Shown piece by piece: positions 49,593 through 59,588 of a stretch of DNA of 64,000 nucleotides. A program made the position numbers and the translations under genes. Below the pieces are notes generated by a model. That model was not told the DNA's origin. It did not search any database and saw only the letters and a program-made list of their open reading frames with translations. Position 1 is the first letter of the stretch. Each line of letters opens with the position of its first letter. The stretch comes from Paenarthrobacter histidinolovorans (GTDB taxonomy: Bacteria; Actinomycetota; Actinomycetes; Actinomycetales; Micrococcaceae). Location of the stretch: positions 1-64,000 of the forward strand of contig NZ_BMPM01000004.1 of assembly GCF_014647595.1 (NCBI RefSeq). Reading direction: 5' to 3'.

Positions 49593-52214
49593 TTAGGACG
49601 CCGGTGTTTCCTCGGCAGGTGCCAGGACAACATCACTGACCGTCAGTTCGCCTTCGCCGGACTGCAAAGTGATTTCCTGCGCGTTCGCGGCCGCCTTCAG
49701 ATCGCCCAGGCCGGCTTTCAACTGGGAGACCAGTACCTCCGAGGCCGTGATGGAGGCTGAGAGAACCTCGGTGCGCTGCTTGACCTTGGCTTCGGACTTT
49801 GCCTTGCGGATGCCGCTCAGTGCGATCCCGACCGTGCCAAGCATGGTGGTGTCGCCGCCGGTGATCTCCAGGGCGGTGGGCCATTCGGCGCGGTGGACCG
49901 AACCTGTGCGCCACCAACCCCACACTTCTTCGGTGGCGAAGGGCAGGAACGGGGCGAAGAGGCGAAGCAGGGCGTCCAGGGTTGTTGCCAGCGCCGCCAG
50001 GACGGAGGCCTGCTCGGATTCGCCGGCTGCCCCGTAGGCACGATCCTTGATCAGTTCAACGTAGTCGTCGGTGAACTGCCAGAAGAACGATTCCGTGATC
50101 TGGAGTGCCCGGGCGTAGTCGTAGTTGTCGAACGCCTTGGTGGACTGCGCGACGACGTCGGACAGCTGCGCCAGCAGCGCACGGTCCAGGGGGTTCGTCA
50201 GCACCGAGAGGTCGGTGGTCACCACGGAGTTCTCGGTGGCACCGAGGTTCAGCACGAACTTGGAAGCGTTCAGCAGCTTGATGGCCAGGCGACGCCCGAT
50301 CTTCATCTGCGCAATTTCGTACGCGGTGTCCGCGCCCAGCTTGGCCGAAGCTGCCCAGTAACGCACGGCATCGGAACCGTACTCGTTCAGCACGTCCGTG
50401 GGGACAACGACGTTGCCCTTGGACTTGGACATCTTCTTCCGGTCCGGGTCCAGGATCCAGCCGGAGATGGCTGCGTGCTTCCACGGGGCGCTCTTCTGCA
50501 GGGCATCGGCACGCACTGCTGAGGAGAACAGCCAGGTACGGATGATGTCGTGGCCCTGGGGGCGCAGGTCGAACGGGTAGACCTTGGAGAACAGTTCCTC
50601 GTCACGGCTCCAGCCGCCCACGATCTGCGGGGTGAGCGATGACGTGGCCCAGGTGTCCAGGACGTCCGCATCGCCGGTAAAGCCGTTGGCCTGGTCACGC
50701 TGCGACTCCTCAAAACCGGGAGCAGCGTCAGCGGCCGGGTCAACGGGCAGCATGTCGTCCGACGGAAGGATGGGGTTGTCGTAGTCCGGGTTGCCCTGGG
50801 CGTCCAGCGGGTACCAGACGGGAATAGGCACACCGAAGAAGCGCTGGCGGGATACAAGCCAGTCGCCGTTGAGGCCGGCGATCCAGTTCTCATAGCGGGA
50901 ACGCATGAAGGACGGGTGGAAGTTGATCTCCTGGCCACGGCCGATGAGCCGTTCGCGGCGTTCCTCGTCGCGGCCACCGTTGCGGATGTACCACTGGCGG
51001 GAGGTGACAACTTCGAGGGGCTTGTCGCCCTTTTCGAAGAAGTTCACCGGGTGCGTGATCTTCTTGGGTTCGCCATCCAGCAGCTCAGCTGCCTTGAGCA
51101 GTTCAACGACGGCCTCCTTGGCGGAGAAGGCAGTCTTGCCGGCGATCGCGGCATAGGCTTCCTTGCCGGCGTCGCTGGTGATCCAGTCCGGGGTGTCGGC
51201 GATGATGCGGCCGTCGCGGCCCATGATGGCGCGCGTGGGCAGCTGCAGTTCGCGCCACCAGGTGACGTCGGTCAGGTCACCGAATGTGCACACCATGGCA
51301 ATGCCCGAACCCTTGTCCGCCTTGGCCAGCGGGTGCGCCTTGACCTCAAGCTCGACGTCGAAAAGCGGGGACTTCACGGTCTTGCCGAACAGCGGCTGGT
51401 ACCGCTCGTCGTCGGGGTTCGCCACCAACGCAGCACAGGCAGCAAGGAGCTCCGGGCGGGTGGTCTCGATGAAGATCTTTTCGCCGTCTTCGGTGAAGAA
51501 CGGGTAGCGGTAGTAGGCGCCGGCGACCTCACGGTCCTCAAGCTCGGCCTGGGCCACAGCGGTACGGAAGGTCACGTCCCACAGGGTGGGTGCTTCGGCC
51601 ATGTAGGCATCGCCGGCCGAAAGGTTGGCCAGGAATGCACGCTGGGATACCGCACGGGAGGTGTCGTCAATGGTGCGATAGGTGAGGTCCCAGTCCACGG
51701 ACAGGCCGAGGGTCTGGAACAGGTTCTCAAAGACCTTCTCGTCCTCAACGGCGAGTTCTTCACACAGTTCGATGAAGTTCTGGCGCGAAACGACGTCGAA
51801 ATCGCGCTGGTTCTTGGCCGGCTGCGCCGGGGGAGTGTAGTCCGCCTTGTAGGGGATGGCGGGATCGCAACGCACACCGTAGTAGTTCTGGACGCGGCGC
51901 TCAGTGGGCAGGCCGTTGTCGTCCCAGCCCATGGGGTAGAAGACGTTTTTGCCGGTCATGCGCATGTAGCGGGCCTGGACGTCAGTCTGGGTGAAGGAGA
52001 ACATGTGGCCCACGTGCAGCGAGCCGGAAGCCGTCGGCGGGGGAGTGTCGATCGAGTAGACCTGCTCCCGGGTGGTGTCCGGATTGAACTTGTAGGTTCC
52101 CTCTTCAAGCCAGCGCTGCGTCAGGGCAGCCTCAAGGCCTTCCAGGGCCGGCTTGTCGGGGACGTTAATGGGGGCGGTGGCGGGCGTGTCTGTACCCTGC
52201 GTTGATTCAGCCAT
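49593..52214 (-). CDS. valS: Valine--tRNA ligase
   Basis: An 873-residue class Ia aminoacyl-tRNA synthetase. The HIGH motif is PTASGSLHVGHMFSFTQTD and KMSKS is RKKMSKSKGNVVVPTDVL. The editing domain (about residues 230-370) contains EIFIETTRPELLAACAALVA, and a C-terminal coiled-coil-like segment (SGIRKAKSEAKVKQRTEVLS) is present. Unlike ileS, no T-box is seen before it. The ATG has no clear ribosome binding site; AACAAT six bases upstream may be a -10 box. A terminator follows. In M. tuberculosis valS and folC are adjacent (Rv2448c-Rv2447c); here ileS has taken that position. Confidence 0.97.
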   Translation of the reverse strand: MAESTQGTDTPATAPINVPDKPALEGLEAALTQRWLEEGTYKFNPDTTREQVYSIDTPPPTASGSLHVGHMFSFTQTDVQARYMRMTGKNVFYPMGWDDNGLPTERRVQNYYGVRCDPAIPYKADYTPPAQPAKNQRDFDVVSRQNFIELCEELAVEDEKVFENLFQTLGLSVDWDLTYRTIDDTSRAVSQRAFLANLSAGDAYMAEAPTLWDVTFRTAVAQAELEDREVAGAYYRYPFFTEDGEKIFIETTRPELLAACAALVANPDDERYQPLFGKTVKSPLFDVELEVKAHPLAKADKGSGIAMVCTFGDLTDVTWWRELQLPTRAIMGRDGRIIADTPDWITSDAGKEAYAAIAGKTAFSAKEAVVELLKAAELLDGEPKKITHPVNFFEKGDKPLEVVTSRQWYIRNGGRDEERRERLIGRGQEINFHPSFMRSRYENWIAGLNGDWLVSRQRFFGVPIPVWYPLDAQGNPDYDNPILPSDDMLPVDPAADAAPGFEESQRDQANGFTGDADVLDTWATSSLTPQIVGGWSRDEELFSKVYPFDLRPQGHDIIRTWLFSSAVRADALQKSAPWKHAAISGWILDPDRKKMSKSKGNVVVPTDVLNEYGSDAVRYWAASAKLGADTAYEIAQMKIGRRLAIKLLNASKFVLNLGATENSVVTTDLSVLTNPLDRALLAQLSDVVAQSTKAFDNYDYARALQITESFFWQFTDDYVELIKDRAYGAAGESEQASVLAALATTLDALLRLFAPFLPFATEEVWGWWRTGSVHRAEWPTALEITGGDTTMLGTVGIALSGIRKAKSEAKVKQRTEVLSASITASEVLVSQLKAGLGDLKAAANAQEITLQSGEGELTVSDVVLAPAEETPAS

Positions 52215-52286
52215 GGACCAATTGTTTCATGGCCTGGCGTGACAACCTGCCGCCGTGGGACCTTGCGCCCCCGATAGGGTAGTGAC

Positions 52287-53066
52287 ATGACTTTGGCAGC
52301 GCACAATATCCCCGCAGGACAGAACAAGACGGCCGTGGTAACCGGGGCCAGCACCGGCATCGGCGAGGCCACCGTAAGGGCCTTGGCAGCCACGGGATGG
52401 CAGGTCTTCGCCGTAGCGCGCAGAGCTGACAGGCTCGGTGCCCTGGGTGCCGAAACCGGCGCCGTGCCCTTCCCGGCAGACATCACCAACGACGACGACG
52501 TCGCGGCCTTGCTCGCGGCTGTCACCAAAGCCGGAGGTGCTGACACGCTGATCAACATCGCCGGCGGCGCCCGGGGCGCTGACACCATTGCGAACGCTGA
52601 CACCGAAGACTGGGAATGGATGTACCAGGTGAACGTACTGGGCACCATGAAAATCACCCGCGCCTTCCTGCCGATGCTGCGCGAAAACGGCGAGGGAACA
52701 GTCCTTAATCTCACCTCGACGGCCGGGCTGTCCGCCTATGAAGGCGGCGGTGGCTACAACGCCGCGAAATTTGCCCAGCACGCCATGACCAACGCGCTGC
52801 GCCTTGAAGAGGTGGGCAATAACGTCCGTGTCATTGAAGTGGCCCCCGGTCTGGTGTACACAGAGGAATTCGCACTGAACAGGCTTGGAGACAAAGAGGC
52901 AGCAGCCAAGGTCTACGCCGGCGTGGAGAAGCCCCTGACAGCCGAAGACGTTGCCGACGTCGTCAAGTACGCGGTCACACTTCCGCACCACATCAACCTG
53001 GACCAAATCGTGGTTCGCCCGGTAGCCCAGGCAGCCAACCACAAGTTGATCCGCAAACAGGACTAG
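52287..53066 (+). CDS. Short-chain dehydrogenase/reductase
   Basis: A 259-residue classical SDR similar to the YdfG/serine-3-dehydrogenase group (NADP-dependent oxidation of 3-hydroxy acids). Motifs: [40 protein letters not shown], active Ser in LNLTSTAGLSAYEGGGGYN with Tyr and Lys in GGYNAAKFAQHAM, and EVAPGLVYTEEFALNRLGD followed by VVKYAVTLPHHINLDQIVV, which is the YdfG-like C-terminus. TAGGGT lies six bases before the ATG with no ribosome binding site. It ends four bases inside the convergent phosphodiesterase gene. Confidence 0.88.
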   Translation: MTLAAHNIPAGQNKTAVVTGASTGIGEATVRALAATGWQVFAVARRADRLGALGAETGAVPFPADITNDDDVAALLAAVTKAGGADTLINIAGGARGADTIANADTEDWEWMYQVNVLGTMKITRAFLPMLRENGEGTVLNLTSTAGLSAYEGGGGYNAAKFAQHAMTNALRLEEVGNNVRVIEVAPGLVYTEEFALNRLGDKEAAAKVYAGVEKPLTAEDVADVVKYAVTLPHHINLDQIVVRPVAQAANHKLIRKQD

Positions 53067-54097
53067 CCTGCGGGTACAGCCAGGGTGGCGAGCACGGCTG
53101 CGTGGTCCGAGCCGGGAACCTTCCGGACCATGTAGCCGCTGCTGCCGATCCGTGGCGAGGTGACCACATGGTCAAGGATTGTTCCTGGAAGTGCCATCCC
53201 TTCCATCGGCCACGTGGGGGAGAACCGCCCGCCTGTGGCCGTGCCAACATCAACCAACGTGCCGTCGCCGGGGCCGGATTCCAACAGCGTCCGGAACTCG
53301 TGGTGGTCATAGGAGGAATTGAAGTCGCCCATCAGCACGTGGTTCCCGGGGCTTGAAGCCTGCCGGCCGATGGTGACGAGGTCGCTCCGCCACTGTTCGA
53401 TCCTCTCGTCCACAGGCGGAAGGGCGTGGACGTTGGTCAGCTCCAAGGCCGACCTGCTGCCAGTCTGTGCATCGGCCACGAGCACCCTGGTGACGGCCAT
53501 ATGGAACGGTGTATCCGGAAGCAGTCCGTCCGGCTCAAGGGGGAACGCCGAATACACCGCGCCACCGCCGGCGTCATCCCTGGGTTCGCTCACACGGTTC
53601 GGAAGGAGTTCCTCCAAGCCGGCGGCGTGAAGGCTGTCTTCCAGGCTCTGGGTATGTTCCTGCAGCACCAGGATCTGGATACCGTTCCCGCGTACCAGCT
53701 CCACAATGGTCGACGCATCCGCCTCCCCGTATTCGGTATTCAGGCTCATGACCTTCACCGGAATGGTGGCTGTTCCCGCGGGCGGCCCCACGGGCTTCCC
53801 GGCGTCCAGCGGAAAAAGCCAGAACAGCTGGGCCACCAGCAGGACCGTCGTCGCGATGACGACCCAGATCCTCCGCCCCACCCCGGCGAAGAGCAGGGCT
53901 ATGGCAGCCGGGATGACCAGCCACGGCGTGAACGCCAACAGCTGGACTACAGGTAGAGGCCACTCTGCGGGAATTGCGCGGAACAAGGAAAGGCCCGCCG
54001 TTGGCACCGCGAAGAGGAGCGCGAACACGGTCCATGCAAGGGAAGGCCGACGTTGTGCCTTGCCGGCGACGGGGAGGACAGCAGCGGGGTTGGACAT
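53063..54097 (-). CDS. Membrane-anchored endonuclease/exonuclease/phosphatase family protein
   Basis: A 344-residue protein with three N-terminal membrane helices (LAWTVFALLFAVPTAGLSLF; VQLLAFTPWLVIPAAIALLF; IWVVIATTVLLVAQLFWLF) and an extracytoplasmic EEP domain. The metal-dependent phosphodiesterase motifs are VMSLNTEYGEADASTIVELV, ILVLQEHTQSLEDSL (Glu), VLMGDFNSSYDHHEFR (GDFN) and VPGSDHAAVLATLAVP (SDH). This architecture is common in actinobacteria and may act on lipids, nucleotides or DNA outside the cell. TAGACT is seven bases before the ATG, suggesting a leaderless mRNA. It diverges from the ileS T-box region. Confidence 0.88.
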   Translation of the reverse strand: MSNPAAVLPVAGKAQRRPSLAWTVFALLFAVPTAGLSLFRAIPAEWPLPVVQLLAFTPWLVIPAAIALLFAGVGRRIWVVIATTVLLVAQLFWLFPLDAGKPVGPPAGTATIPVKVMSLNTEYGEADASTIVELVRGNGIQILVLQEHTQSLEDSLHAAGLEELLPNRVSEPRDDAGGGAVYSAFPLEPDGLLPDTPFHMAVTRVLVADAQTGSRSALELTNVHALPPVDERIEQWRSDLVTIGRQASSPGNHVLMGDFNSSYDHHEFRTLLESGPGDGTLVDVGTATGGRFSPTWPMEGMALPGTILDHVVTSPRIGSSGYMVRKVPGSDHAAVLATLAVPAG

Positions 54098-54182
54098 GGT
54101 CCCGAGTCTATGCAGCCCTCCCGCCCGGGACCGTCCTCCTCAGGGATGACTCTGCGAGTGGAGCAGAAGGCCCGGCTGCCGC

Positions 54183-54427
54183 TAGACTGAAAGCACCAGC
54201 GTTGACCCGGCCATCACCGGTGAGCCTCCGGAAGAACAGCACCGAATGCCTTGACCGGCAATCAGTGCCCAGTAGAACCGGACGGGTAAGCCCGTCACAG
54301 CAGTAATGAGAGGCCGGAACAGCACGTTCCGGTAAGTGAGGTGGTACCGCGGTACCTGCGCAGCCGACAGGCAGCACAGACGCCGTCCTCGCATCCTGAC
54401 AGTCAACCAGCTATCACAGGATATGAG
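54183..54427 (+). promoter_or_regulatory. T-box leader (tRNA-Ile sensing, translational type) of ileS
   Basis: A -10-like TAGACT (54183-54188) is followed by a T-box RNA. The short stem I carries the specifier ATC (54213-54215, an Ile codon) in the CCGGCC-ATC-ACCGGTGAGCC context known from actinobacterial ileS leaders. Stem III is CCGGAAC/GTTCCGG (54314-54332), and the T-box TGGTACCGCGG is at 54342-54352. Near the end ATCCTG (54393-54398) can pair with CAGGAT (54417-54422), which contains the ileS ribosome binding site. Uncharged tRNA-Ile should favour the antisequestrator and free translation. No T-run is present, in line with translational rather than transcriptional control. Confidence 0.92.
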
Positions 54428-57400
54428 ATGACCCACTACCCCAAGGCCTCAGCGTCTTCGTCCGGCACGCCTGGCGTGTCCGCCTCCGTGAAGTTCCCGG
54501 AAATCGAAGAGCGCATCCTCAAATACTGGGATGAAGACGGCACCTTCCAAGCCAGCATCGACCAACGGGATGCGGGCACGGACGGCAGCAACGAATTCGT
54601 CTTCTACGACGGCCCTCCCTTCGCCAACGGACTGCCGCACTACGGCCACCTGCTGACCGGTTACGCCAAGGACCTGGTTGGCCGCTACCAGACCCAGCGC
54701 GGCAAGCGCGTAGAACGCCGCTTCGGTTGGGACACGCACGGCCTGCCGGCTGAACTCGAAGCCATGAAGCAACTGGGAATGACGGACAAGACCCAGATCG
54801 AAGCCATGGGCATCGACAAGTTCAACGACGCCTGCCGGGCCTCCGTCATGAAGTACGCCAACGAGTGGAAGGCCTACGTCACCCGCCAGGCCCGCTGGGT
54901 GGACTTCGAGAACGACTACAAGACCCTCAACGTCGAGTACATGGAGTCAGTCCTCTGGGCCTTCAAGCAGCTGCATGAAAAAGGCCTGACCTACAACGGC
55001 TACCGCGTCCTCCCGTACTGCTGGAAGGACGAGACACCGCTGTCCAACCATGAACTCCGCATGGACGACGACGTCTACAAGAACCGCCAGGACCAGACCG
55101 TTACGGTCACCTTCCCCATCAAGGCCGGCGACTCCGCGCTCTCCACGGAACTCGAAGGCGTCCAGGCGCTCGCATGGACCACCACACCGTGGACCCTGCC
55201 CACCAACCTTGCGCTCGCCGTCGGGCCGGAGATCTCCTACGCGGTCCTGCCTGCAGGGCCCAACGGCGTCAAGGCCGCTTCCGCTGAAGCTCCGGTGACG
55301 GGCAGCTTCCTGCTGGCAGCGGACCTCCTTGGTTCGTACGCCAAGGACCTGGGGTACGACGACGCCGCTGCCGCGACTGCCGCGGTCGTTTCCACTCACA
55401 GCGGTGCCGAGCTCGAAGGCCTCGAATACCAGCCTCTGTGGAACGACTTTGCCGATGCCGAGAAGTACGGGACGCAGAACGCCTGGCGTTTCCTGGTGGC
55501 CGATTATGTGACCACCACCGACGGCACGGGCATCGTCCACCAGGCTCCTGCCTATGGTGAAGATGACCAGAAGGTCTGTGAAGAGGCCGGTATCCCTGTG
55601 GTCCTGTCCGTGGACGAGGGCGCGAAGTTCCTGCCGCTGTTCGCCCATGGCGAGCTGGCATCCATCGTCGGGCTGCAGGTCTTCGACGCCAACAAGCCCA
55701 TCACCCAGGTCCTGCGCGCTGACGGTCGCTTGGTCCGCCAGGCAAGCTACGAGCACAGTTACCCGCACTGCTGGCGCTGCCGTAACCCGCTGATCTACCG
55801 CGCGGTGTCCTCCTGGTATGTGGAGGTGACCAAATTCAAGGACCGCATGTCCGAGCTGAACCAGGAGATCAACTGGATCCCCGGGAACGTCAAGGACGGC
55901 CAGTTCGGCAAGTGGCTGGACAACGCCCGCGACTGGTCCATCAGCCGAAACCGCTACTGGGGCTCGCCCATCCCGGTGTGGCAGTCGGACGACCCCGAAT
56001 ACCCGCGCACGGACGTTTACGGCTCGCTGGCGGACTTGGAAGCCGACTTCGGTCGCCTGCCCGTCAACAATGAAGGACAGGTGGATCTTCACCGTCCGTT
56101 CATCGACGAACTGACCCGCCCCAACCCGGACGACCCCCGTTCGCCGGCAGAGGGCCAGTCCACCATGCGCCGCGTCGAAGACGTGTTGGACGTCTGGTTC
56201 GACTCCGGTTCCATGCCGTACGGGCAGGTGCACTATCCGTTCCAAAACCAGGAGTGGTTCGACACCCACAACCCCGCCGACTTCATCGTGGAGTACATCG
56301 GACAGACCCGTGGCTGGTTCTACATGCTCCATATCCTGTCCACGGCATTGTTTGACCGCCCGGCGTTCCGTAACGTCATCAGCCACGGAATCGTCCTGGG
56401 CTCCGACGGACAGAAGATGTCCAAGAGCCTGCGGAACTACCCGGACGTCTCCGAAGTACTGGACCGCGATGGCTCCGATGCCATGCGCTGGTTCCTCATG
56501 TCCAGCCCCATCCTCCGTGGCGGGAACCTGATCGTCACCGAGCAGGGCATCCGCGACGGCGTCCGGCAGGTCATCCTGCCGCTGTGGAATGTGTACAGCT
56601 TCTTCACTCTGTACACGAACGCCGCCAACGGAGGGGCCGGGTACGAGGCCAAGCTGCGCTATGACGGCTACGCCGACACCCTTGACCAGTACCTGATGGC
56701 GAACACCGGTGACTTGGTCCGCAAGGTCACAGCAAGCCTGGACAGCTACGACATCTCCGGGGCCTGTGACGAGCTGCGCAGCTACCTGGACATGCTCACC
56801 AACTGGTACGTCCGGCGCAGCCGCCAGCGCTTCTTCGACGAGAACGTCGACGCCTTTGATGCGTTGTACACCGCTTTGGAAGCTGTGTGCCGCGTGTCGG
56901 CATCGTTGTTGCCACTGGTGACCGAAGAGATCTGGCGTGGCCTGACCGGTGGCCGTTCCGTACACTTGGCTGACTGGCCTGAGGCTTCGCTGTTCCCGTC
57001 CAACCCGGCCCTGGTTGAGTCCATGGATCGCGTGCAGCAGATCTGCTCCACCGGCTCCAGCCTCCGCAAGGCAGCGAACCTGCGCGTCCGCCTGCCATTG
57101 CAGGAGCTGACTGTGGTGGCACCTGGTGCGGACGCGCTGGAAGGCTTTGCCGCCGTCGTCGCCGATGAACTGAACCTGCGGTCGGTGCGGCTGCTGGATG
57201 CCGCTACGGCGTCGCCCGAGGAGTTCGGAATCGAGCAGAAACTTGTGGTCAACGCCCGGGCCGCCGGGCCGCGGCTCGGCAAGAATGTCCAGCAGGCCAT
57301 CAAGGGCTCCAAATCGGGGGATTGGTCCGTCAACGAGGACGGCGTCGTTGTGGCCGGTGGCTTGGAACTTGAGCCGCAGGAATACACGCTGGAAACGGTG

Positions 57401-57727
57401 GTCTCGGAATCGGCCGACGGCGGTTCAGCATCGGTTGCGGTGCTTCCGGGTGGCGGATTCGTAGTCCTCAACACCGAGGTCACTCCCGAACTTGCCGCCG
57501 AAGGACTGGCCCGCGACATGGTCCGCGCCATCCAGCAGGCCCGCAAGGATGCCGGGTTCAATGTCAGCGACCGCATCCGGACCTCCGTGGCAGCTGCCCA
57601 GGACGTAGTGGACGCGCTGGAAGCGAACGCCGAACTGGTGAAGACCGAAACACTGACACTGGAACTGGAGGTTCTGCTGGCCAGCGTCGATGAACCGCAG
57701 GTTACCGTTGCAAAGGCAGGGGCCTGA
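54428..57727 (+). CDS. ileS: Isoleucine--tRNA ligase (eukaryote-like type 2)
   Basis: A 1099-residue class Ia synthetase. ATG 54428 follows AGGA of the T-box sequestered site; the frame remains open through the leader but that part is RNA structure. The HIGH motif is [20 protein letters not shown] and KMSKS is [20 protein letters not shown]. The editing domain (residues about 220-420) has [20 protein letters not shown] and [20 protein letters not shown]. The long C-terminal part (from about 900) resembles the DUF5915 tRNA-binding region of type 2 IleRS, a form often insensitive to mupirocin. folC begins three bases after its stop, so folC and the following genes may also be limited by the T-box mRNA. 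Confidence 0.97.
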   Translation: MTHYPKASASSSGTPGVSASVKFPEIEERILKYWDEDGTFQASIDQRDAGTDGSNEFVFYDGPPFANGLPHYGHLLTGYAKDLVGRYQTQRGKRVERRFGWDTHGLPAELEAMKQLGMTDKTQIEAMGIDKFNDACRASVMKYANEWKAYVTRQARWVDFENDYKTLNVEYMESVLWAFKQLHEKGLTYNGYRVLPYCWKDETPLSNHELRMDDDVYKNRQDQTVTVTFPIKAGDSALSTELEGVQALAWTTTPWTLPTNLALAVGPEISYAVLPAGPNGVKAASAEAPVTGSFLLAADLLGSYAKDLGYDDAAAATAAVVSTHSGAELEGLEYQPLWNDFADAEKYGTQNAWRFLVADYVTTTDGTGIVHQAPAYGEDDQKVCEEAGIPVVLSVDEGAKFLPLFAHGELASIVGLQVFDANKPITQVLRADGRLVRQASYEHSYPHCWRCRNPLIYRAVSSWYVEVTKFKDRMSELNQEINWIPGNVKDGQFGKWLDNARDWSISRNRYWGSPIPVWQSDDPEYPRTDVYGSLADLEADFGRLPVNNEGQVDLHRPFIDELTRPNPDDPRSPAEGQSTMRRVEDVLDVWFDSGSMPYGQVHYPFQNQEWFDTHNPADFIVEYIGQTRGWFYMLHILSTALFDRPAFRNVISHGIVLGSDGQKMSKSLRNYPDVSEVLDRDGSDAMRWFLMSSPILRGGNLIVTEQGIRDGVRQVILPLWNVYSFFTLYTNAANGGAGYEAKLRYDGYADTLDQYLMANTGDLVRKVTASLDSYDISGACDELRSYLDMLTNWYVRRSRQRFFDENVDAFDALYTALEAVCRVSASLLPLVTEEIWRGLTGGRSVHLADWPEASLFPSNPALVESMDRVQQICSTGSSLRKAANLRVRLPLQELTVVAPGADALEGFAAVVADELNLRSVRLLDAATASPEEFGIEQKLVVNARAAGPRLGKNVQQAIKGSKSGDWSVNEDGVVVAGGLELEPQEYTLETVVSESADGGSASVAVLPGGGFVVLNTEVTPELAAEGLARDMVRAIQQARKDAGFNVSDRIRTSVAAAQDVVDALEANAELVKTETLTLELEVLLASVDEPQVTVAKAGA

Positions 57728-57730
57728 ACC

Positions 57731-59092
57731 ATGACTGACGAATTTTCCGTTGAAAGCGTCTACGCCGAACTGCTTGGCCGGGCGCCGGAAAACAAGATGG
57801 AACCACGTCTTGCCCCGCTCTTCCGTGCCATGGACGTGCTGGGTGAGCCGAACAAGGCCTTCCCGATCATCCACATCACTGGCACCAACGGCAAAACATC
57901 CACTGCCCGCATGATCGAAGCTGGTTTGCGCGCCCACGGACTCAGCACCGGCCGCTACACCAGCCCGCACCTGTCCAAGGTCACGGAGCGCATCAGCATT
58001 GACGGTGAGCCGGTACCGGACGCGACGTTCGTTCGCATCTGGGACGAAATCCGTCCCTATCTGGAAATCGTGGACAACGAACTCGTTGCGGACAACCAGC
58101 CCCGGCTGACGTACTTCGAGTGCCTGACCATCCTTGGTTTCGCGGTGTTCGCGGACCAGCCGGTGGATGTCGCAGTGATTGAAGTCGGATTGGGCGGCAT
58201 CACTGATGCCACCAACGTCGGAGACGGCCAGGTCTCGGTCATCACGCCGATCTCGCTGGACCACACGGACCTCCTGGGTGAGACCACCGAGGACATCGCC
58301 TACGAGAAAGCCGGAATCATCAAGGCCGGTGGCTTCCTGGTAAGTGCGGCCCAGCCAGTGGACGCGGCGCAGGTCCTGCTGGAAAAAGCACGGGAAGTTG
58401 ACGTGCCTTTCCGCTTCGAGGGCGTTGAGTTCGGTGTTGAATCCCGCAGCGTGGCTGTGGGGGGCCAGGTCCTGACCATCCAGGGACTTGCCGGGCGCTA
58501 CGAGGACCTTCTGCTGCCGTTGCACGGTGCCCACCAGGCCGAGAACGCCGCCGTTGCCGTGGCTGCCCTCGAGGCTTTCTTTGGCGGGGGAGAGAAGGAA
58601 CTGGACGCCGAGGTACTCAAGGAAGCATTCGGCACCGTGACATCACCTGGCCGGCTGGAAGTCGTGAGGACCGCGCCCACTGTGGTGGTTGACGCGGCCC
58701 ATAACCCGGACGGCATTCGTGTCACGGCGGAGGCAATCCAGGAGGCCTTCACCTTCAGCAAACTGGTGGTGGTGGTTGGGGTCCTGCGCGAGAAAGATGC
58801 CGAGGAGATCCTGAAGACGCTAAAGGAATCCCTTGGTGGACTCGCCGAGGAGTTCTGTTTCACGCAATCCAACTCGGCCCGTGCAGTTCCGGCCGGAGAA
58901 CTCGCAGAGCTGGCGGTGGATCTTGGCTTTGGCGAGGACAACGTCCACATCGCCGAAAAGCTCGACGACGCCATTGAGTGGGCGGTTGAGCGGGCCGAAT
59001 CAAACGATGACCTCGCCGGTGGTGTCCTGGTGACAGGCTCCATCACGGTGGTGGCCGAGGCCCGGATCCTGCTGGGAAAGGCGAGTGCCTAG
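57731..59092 (+). CDS. folC: Bifunctional folylpolyglutamate synthase / dihydrofolate synthase
   Basis: A 453-residue ATP-dependent ligase adding glutamate to dihydropteroate and folates. The P-loop and substrate region is FPIIHITGTNGKTSTARMIE, followed by YTSPHLSKVTERISIDGEPV; the central ligase domain includes VAVIEVGLGGITDATNVGDG and VITPISLDHTDLLGETTEDI; the C-terminal domain has VVVDAAHNPDGIRVTAEAI. Complete and of normal length. It lies three bases after ileS and is followed immediately by a DUF4233 gene and then ndk, the same order as Rv2447c-Rv2446c-Rv2445c. Confidence 0.97.
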   Translation: MTDEFSVESVYAELLGRAPENKMEPRLAPLFRAMDVLGEPNKAFPIIHITGTNGKTSTARMIEAGLRAHGLSTGRYTSPHLSKVTERISIDGEPVPDATFVRIWDEIRPYLEIVDNELVADNQPRLTYFECLTILGFAVFADQPVDVAVIEVGLGGITDATNVGDGQVSVITPISLDHTDLLGETTEDIAYEKAGIIKAGGFLVSAAQPVDAAQVLLEKAREVDVPFRFEGVEFGVESRSVAVGGQVLTIQGLAGRYEDLLLPLHGAHQAENAAVAVAALEAFFGGGEKELDAEVLKEAFGTVTSPGRLEVVRTAPTVVVDAAHNPDGIRVTAEAIQEAFTFSKLVVVVGVLREKDAEEILKTLKESLGGLAEEFCFTQSNSARAVPAGELAELAVDLGFGEDNVHIAEKLDDAIEWAVERAESNDDLAGGVLVTGSITVVAEARILLGKASA

Positions 59093-59093
59093 C

Positions 59094-59546
59094 ATGGCGA
59101 AAATGACCAAAGCGCAGCGCGAATGGCGTCCCGGCATGCCGAAGAAGCGCCGGTCCACCAAAGTGATGTTCGCGTCCACGGTGCTGCTGCTCGAAGCCTT
59201 TGTAGCCTTCTTCGGCACCTTGGCCGTGTTCGGCCTGAAGCGCGGCGAAGTCGATCCGGGCATCATCCTGGGCGTCGGAATTGCCCTGAGCGTGGTGCTT
59301 GTCCTTGCCTGTGCCGTGCTGTCCAAGCCGTGGGGCATCGCCCTTGGCTGGGTGCTGCAGGTAGTGCTGATCCTGACGGGATTGGCCGAACCCATGATGT
59401 TCATTGTCGGCATCCTGTTCGCTATTTGCTGGTGGTACGGGATCCGTGCCGGCATGAGGATCGACCGCGAGGTGGCCCAGCGGGACCGTGAACAGGCTGA
59501 ATGGGACGCTGCCCACAGTGAAGAAACAGGCCCGCAAACCCCGTAA
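59094..59546 (+). CDS. DUF4233 membrane protein (Rv2446c-like)
   Basis: A 150-residue integral membrane protein with four predicted helices: VMFASTVLLLEAFVAFFGTL, GIILGVGIALSVVLVLACAV, GIALGWVLQVVLILTGLAEP and MFIVGILFAICWWYGIRAGM. It starts one base after the folC stop (ATG 59094; ATG 59103 is an alternative). Function is unknown, but DUF4233 genes are almost always located between folC and ndk in actinobacteria, as here. The C-terminus is charged and cytosolic. No catalytic motif is visible. Confidence 0.88.
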   Translation: MAKMTKAQREWRPGMPKKRRSTKVMFASTVLLLEAFVAFFGTLAVFGLKRGEVDPGIILGVGIALSVVLVLACAVLSKPWGIALGWVLQVVLILTGLAEPMMFIVGILFAICWWYGIRAGMRIDREVAQRDREQAEWDAAHSEETGPQTP

Positions 59547-59588
59547 ACTGGCTGGGAAAACCACCGAACACATCACATTGGAGCAACT

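Noticed and set aside
54341..54427. N-terminal extension of IleS beginning at GTG 54341
   Set aside because: This part is the T-box and sequestering hairpin; the ribosome binding site belongs to ATG 54428.
54947..56965. Long open frame (672 codons) antisense to ileS, and similar ones antisense to pepN (38528-40324), tig (43149-44861), clpX (46080-47579), valS (50916-52205) and the acyltransferase gene (7542-8963)
   Set aside because: They are mirror frames of strongly biased GC-rich genes, have no ribosome binding sites, and encode improbable compositions. The sense genes show complete family motifs.
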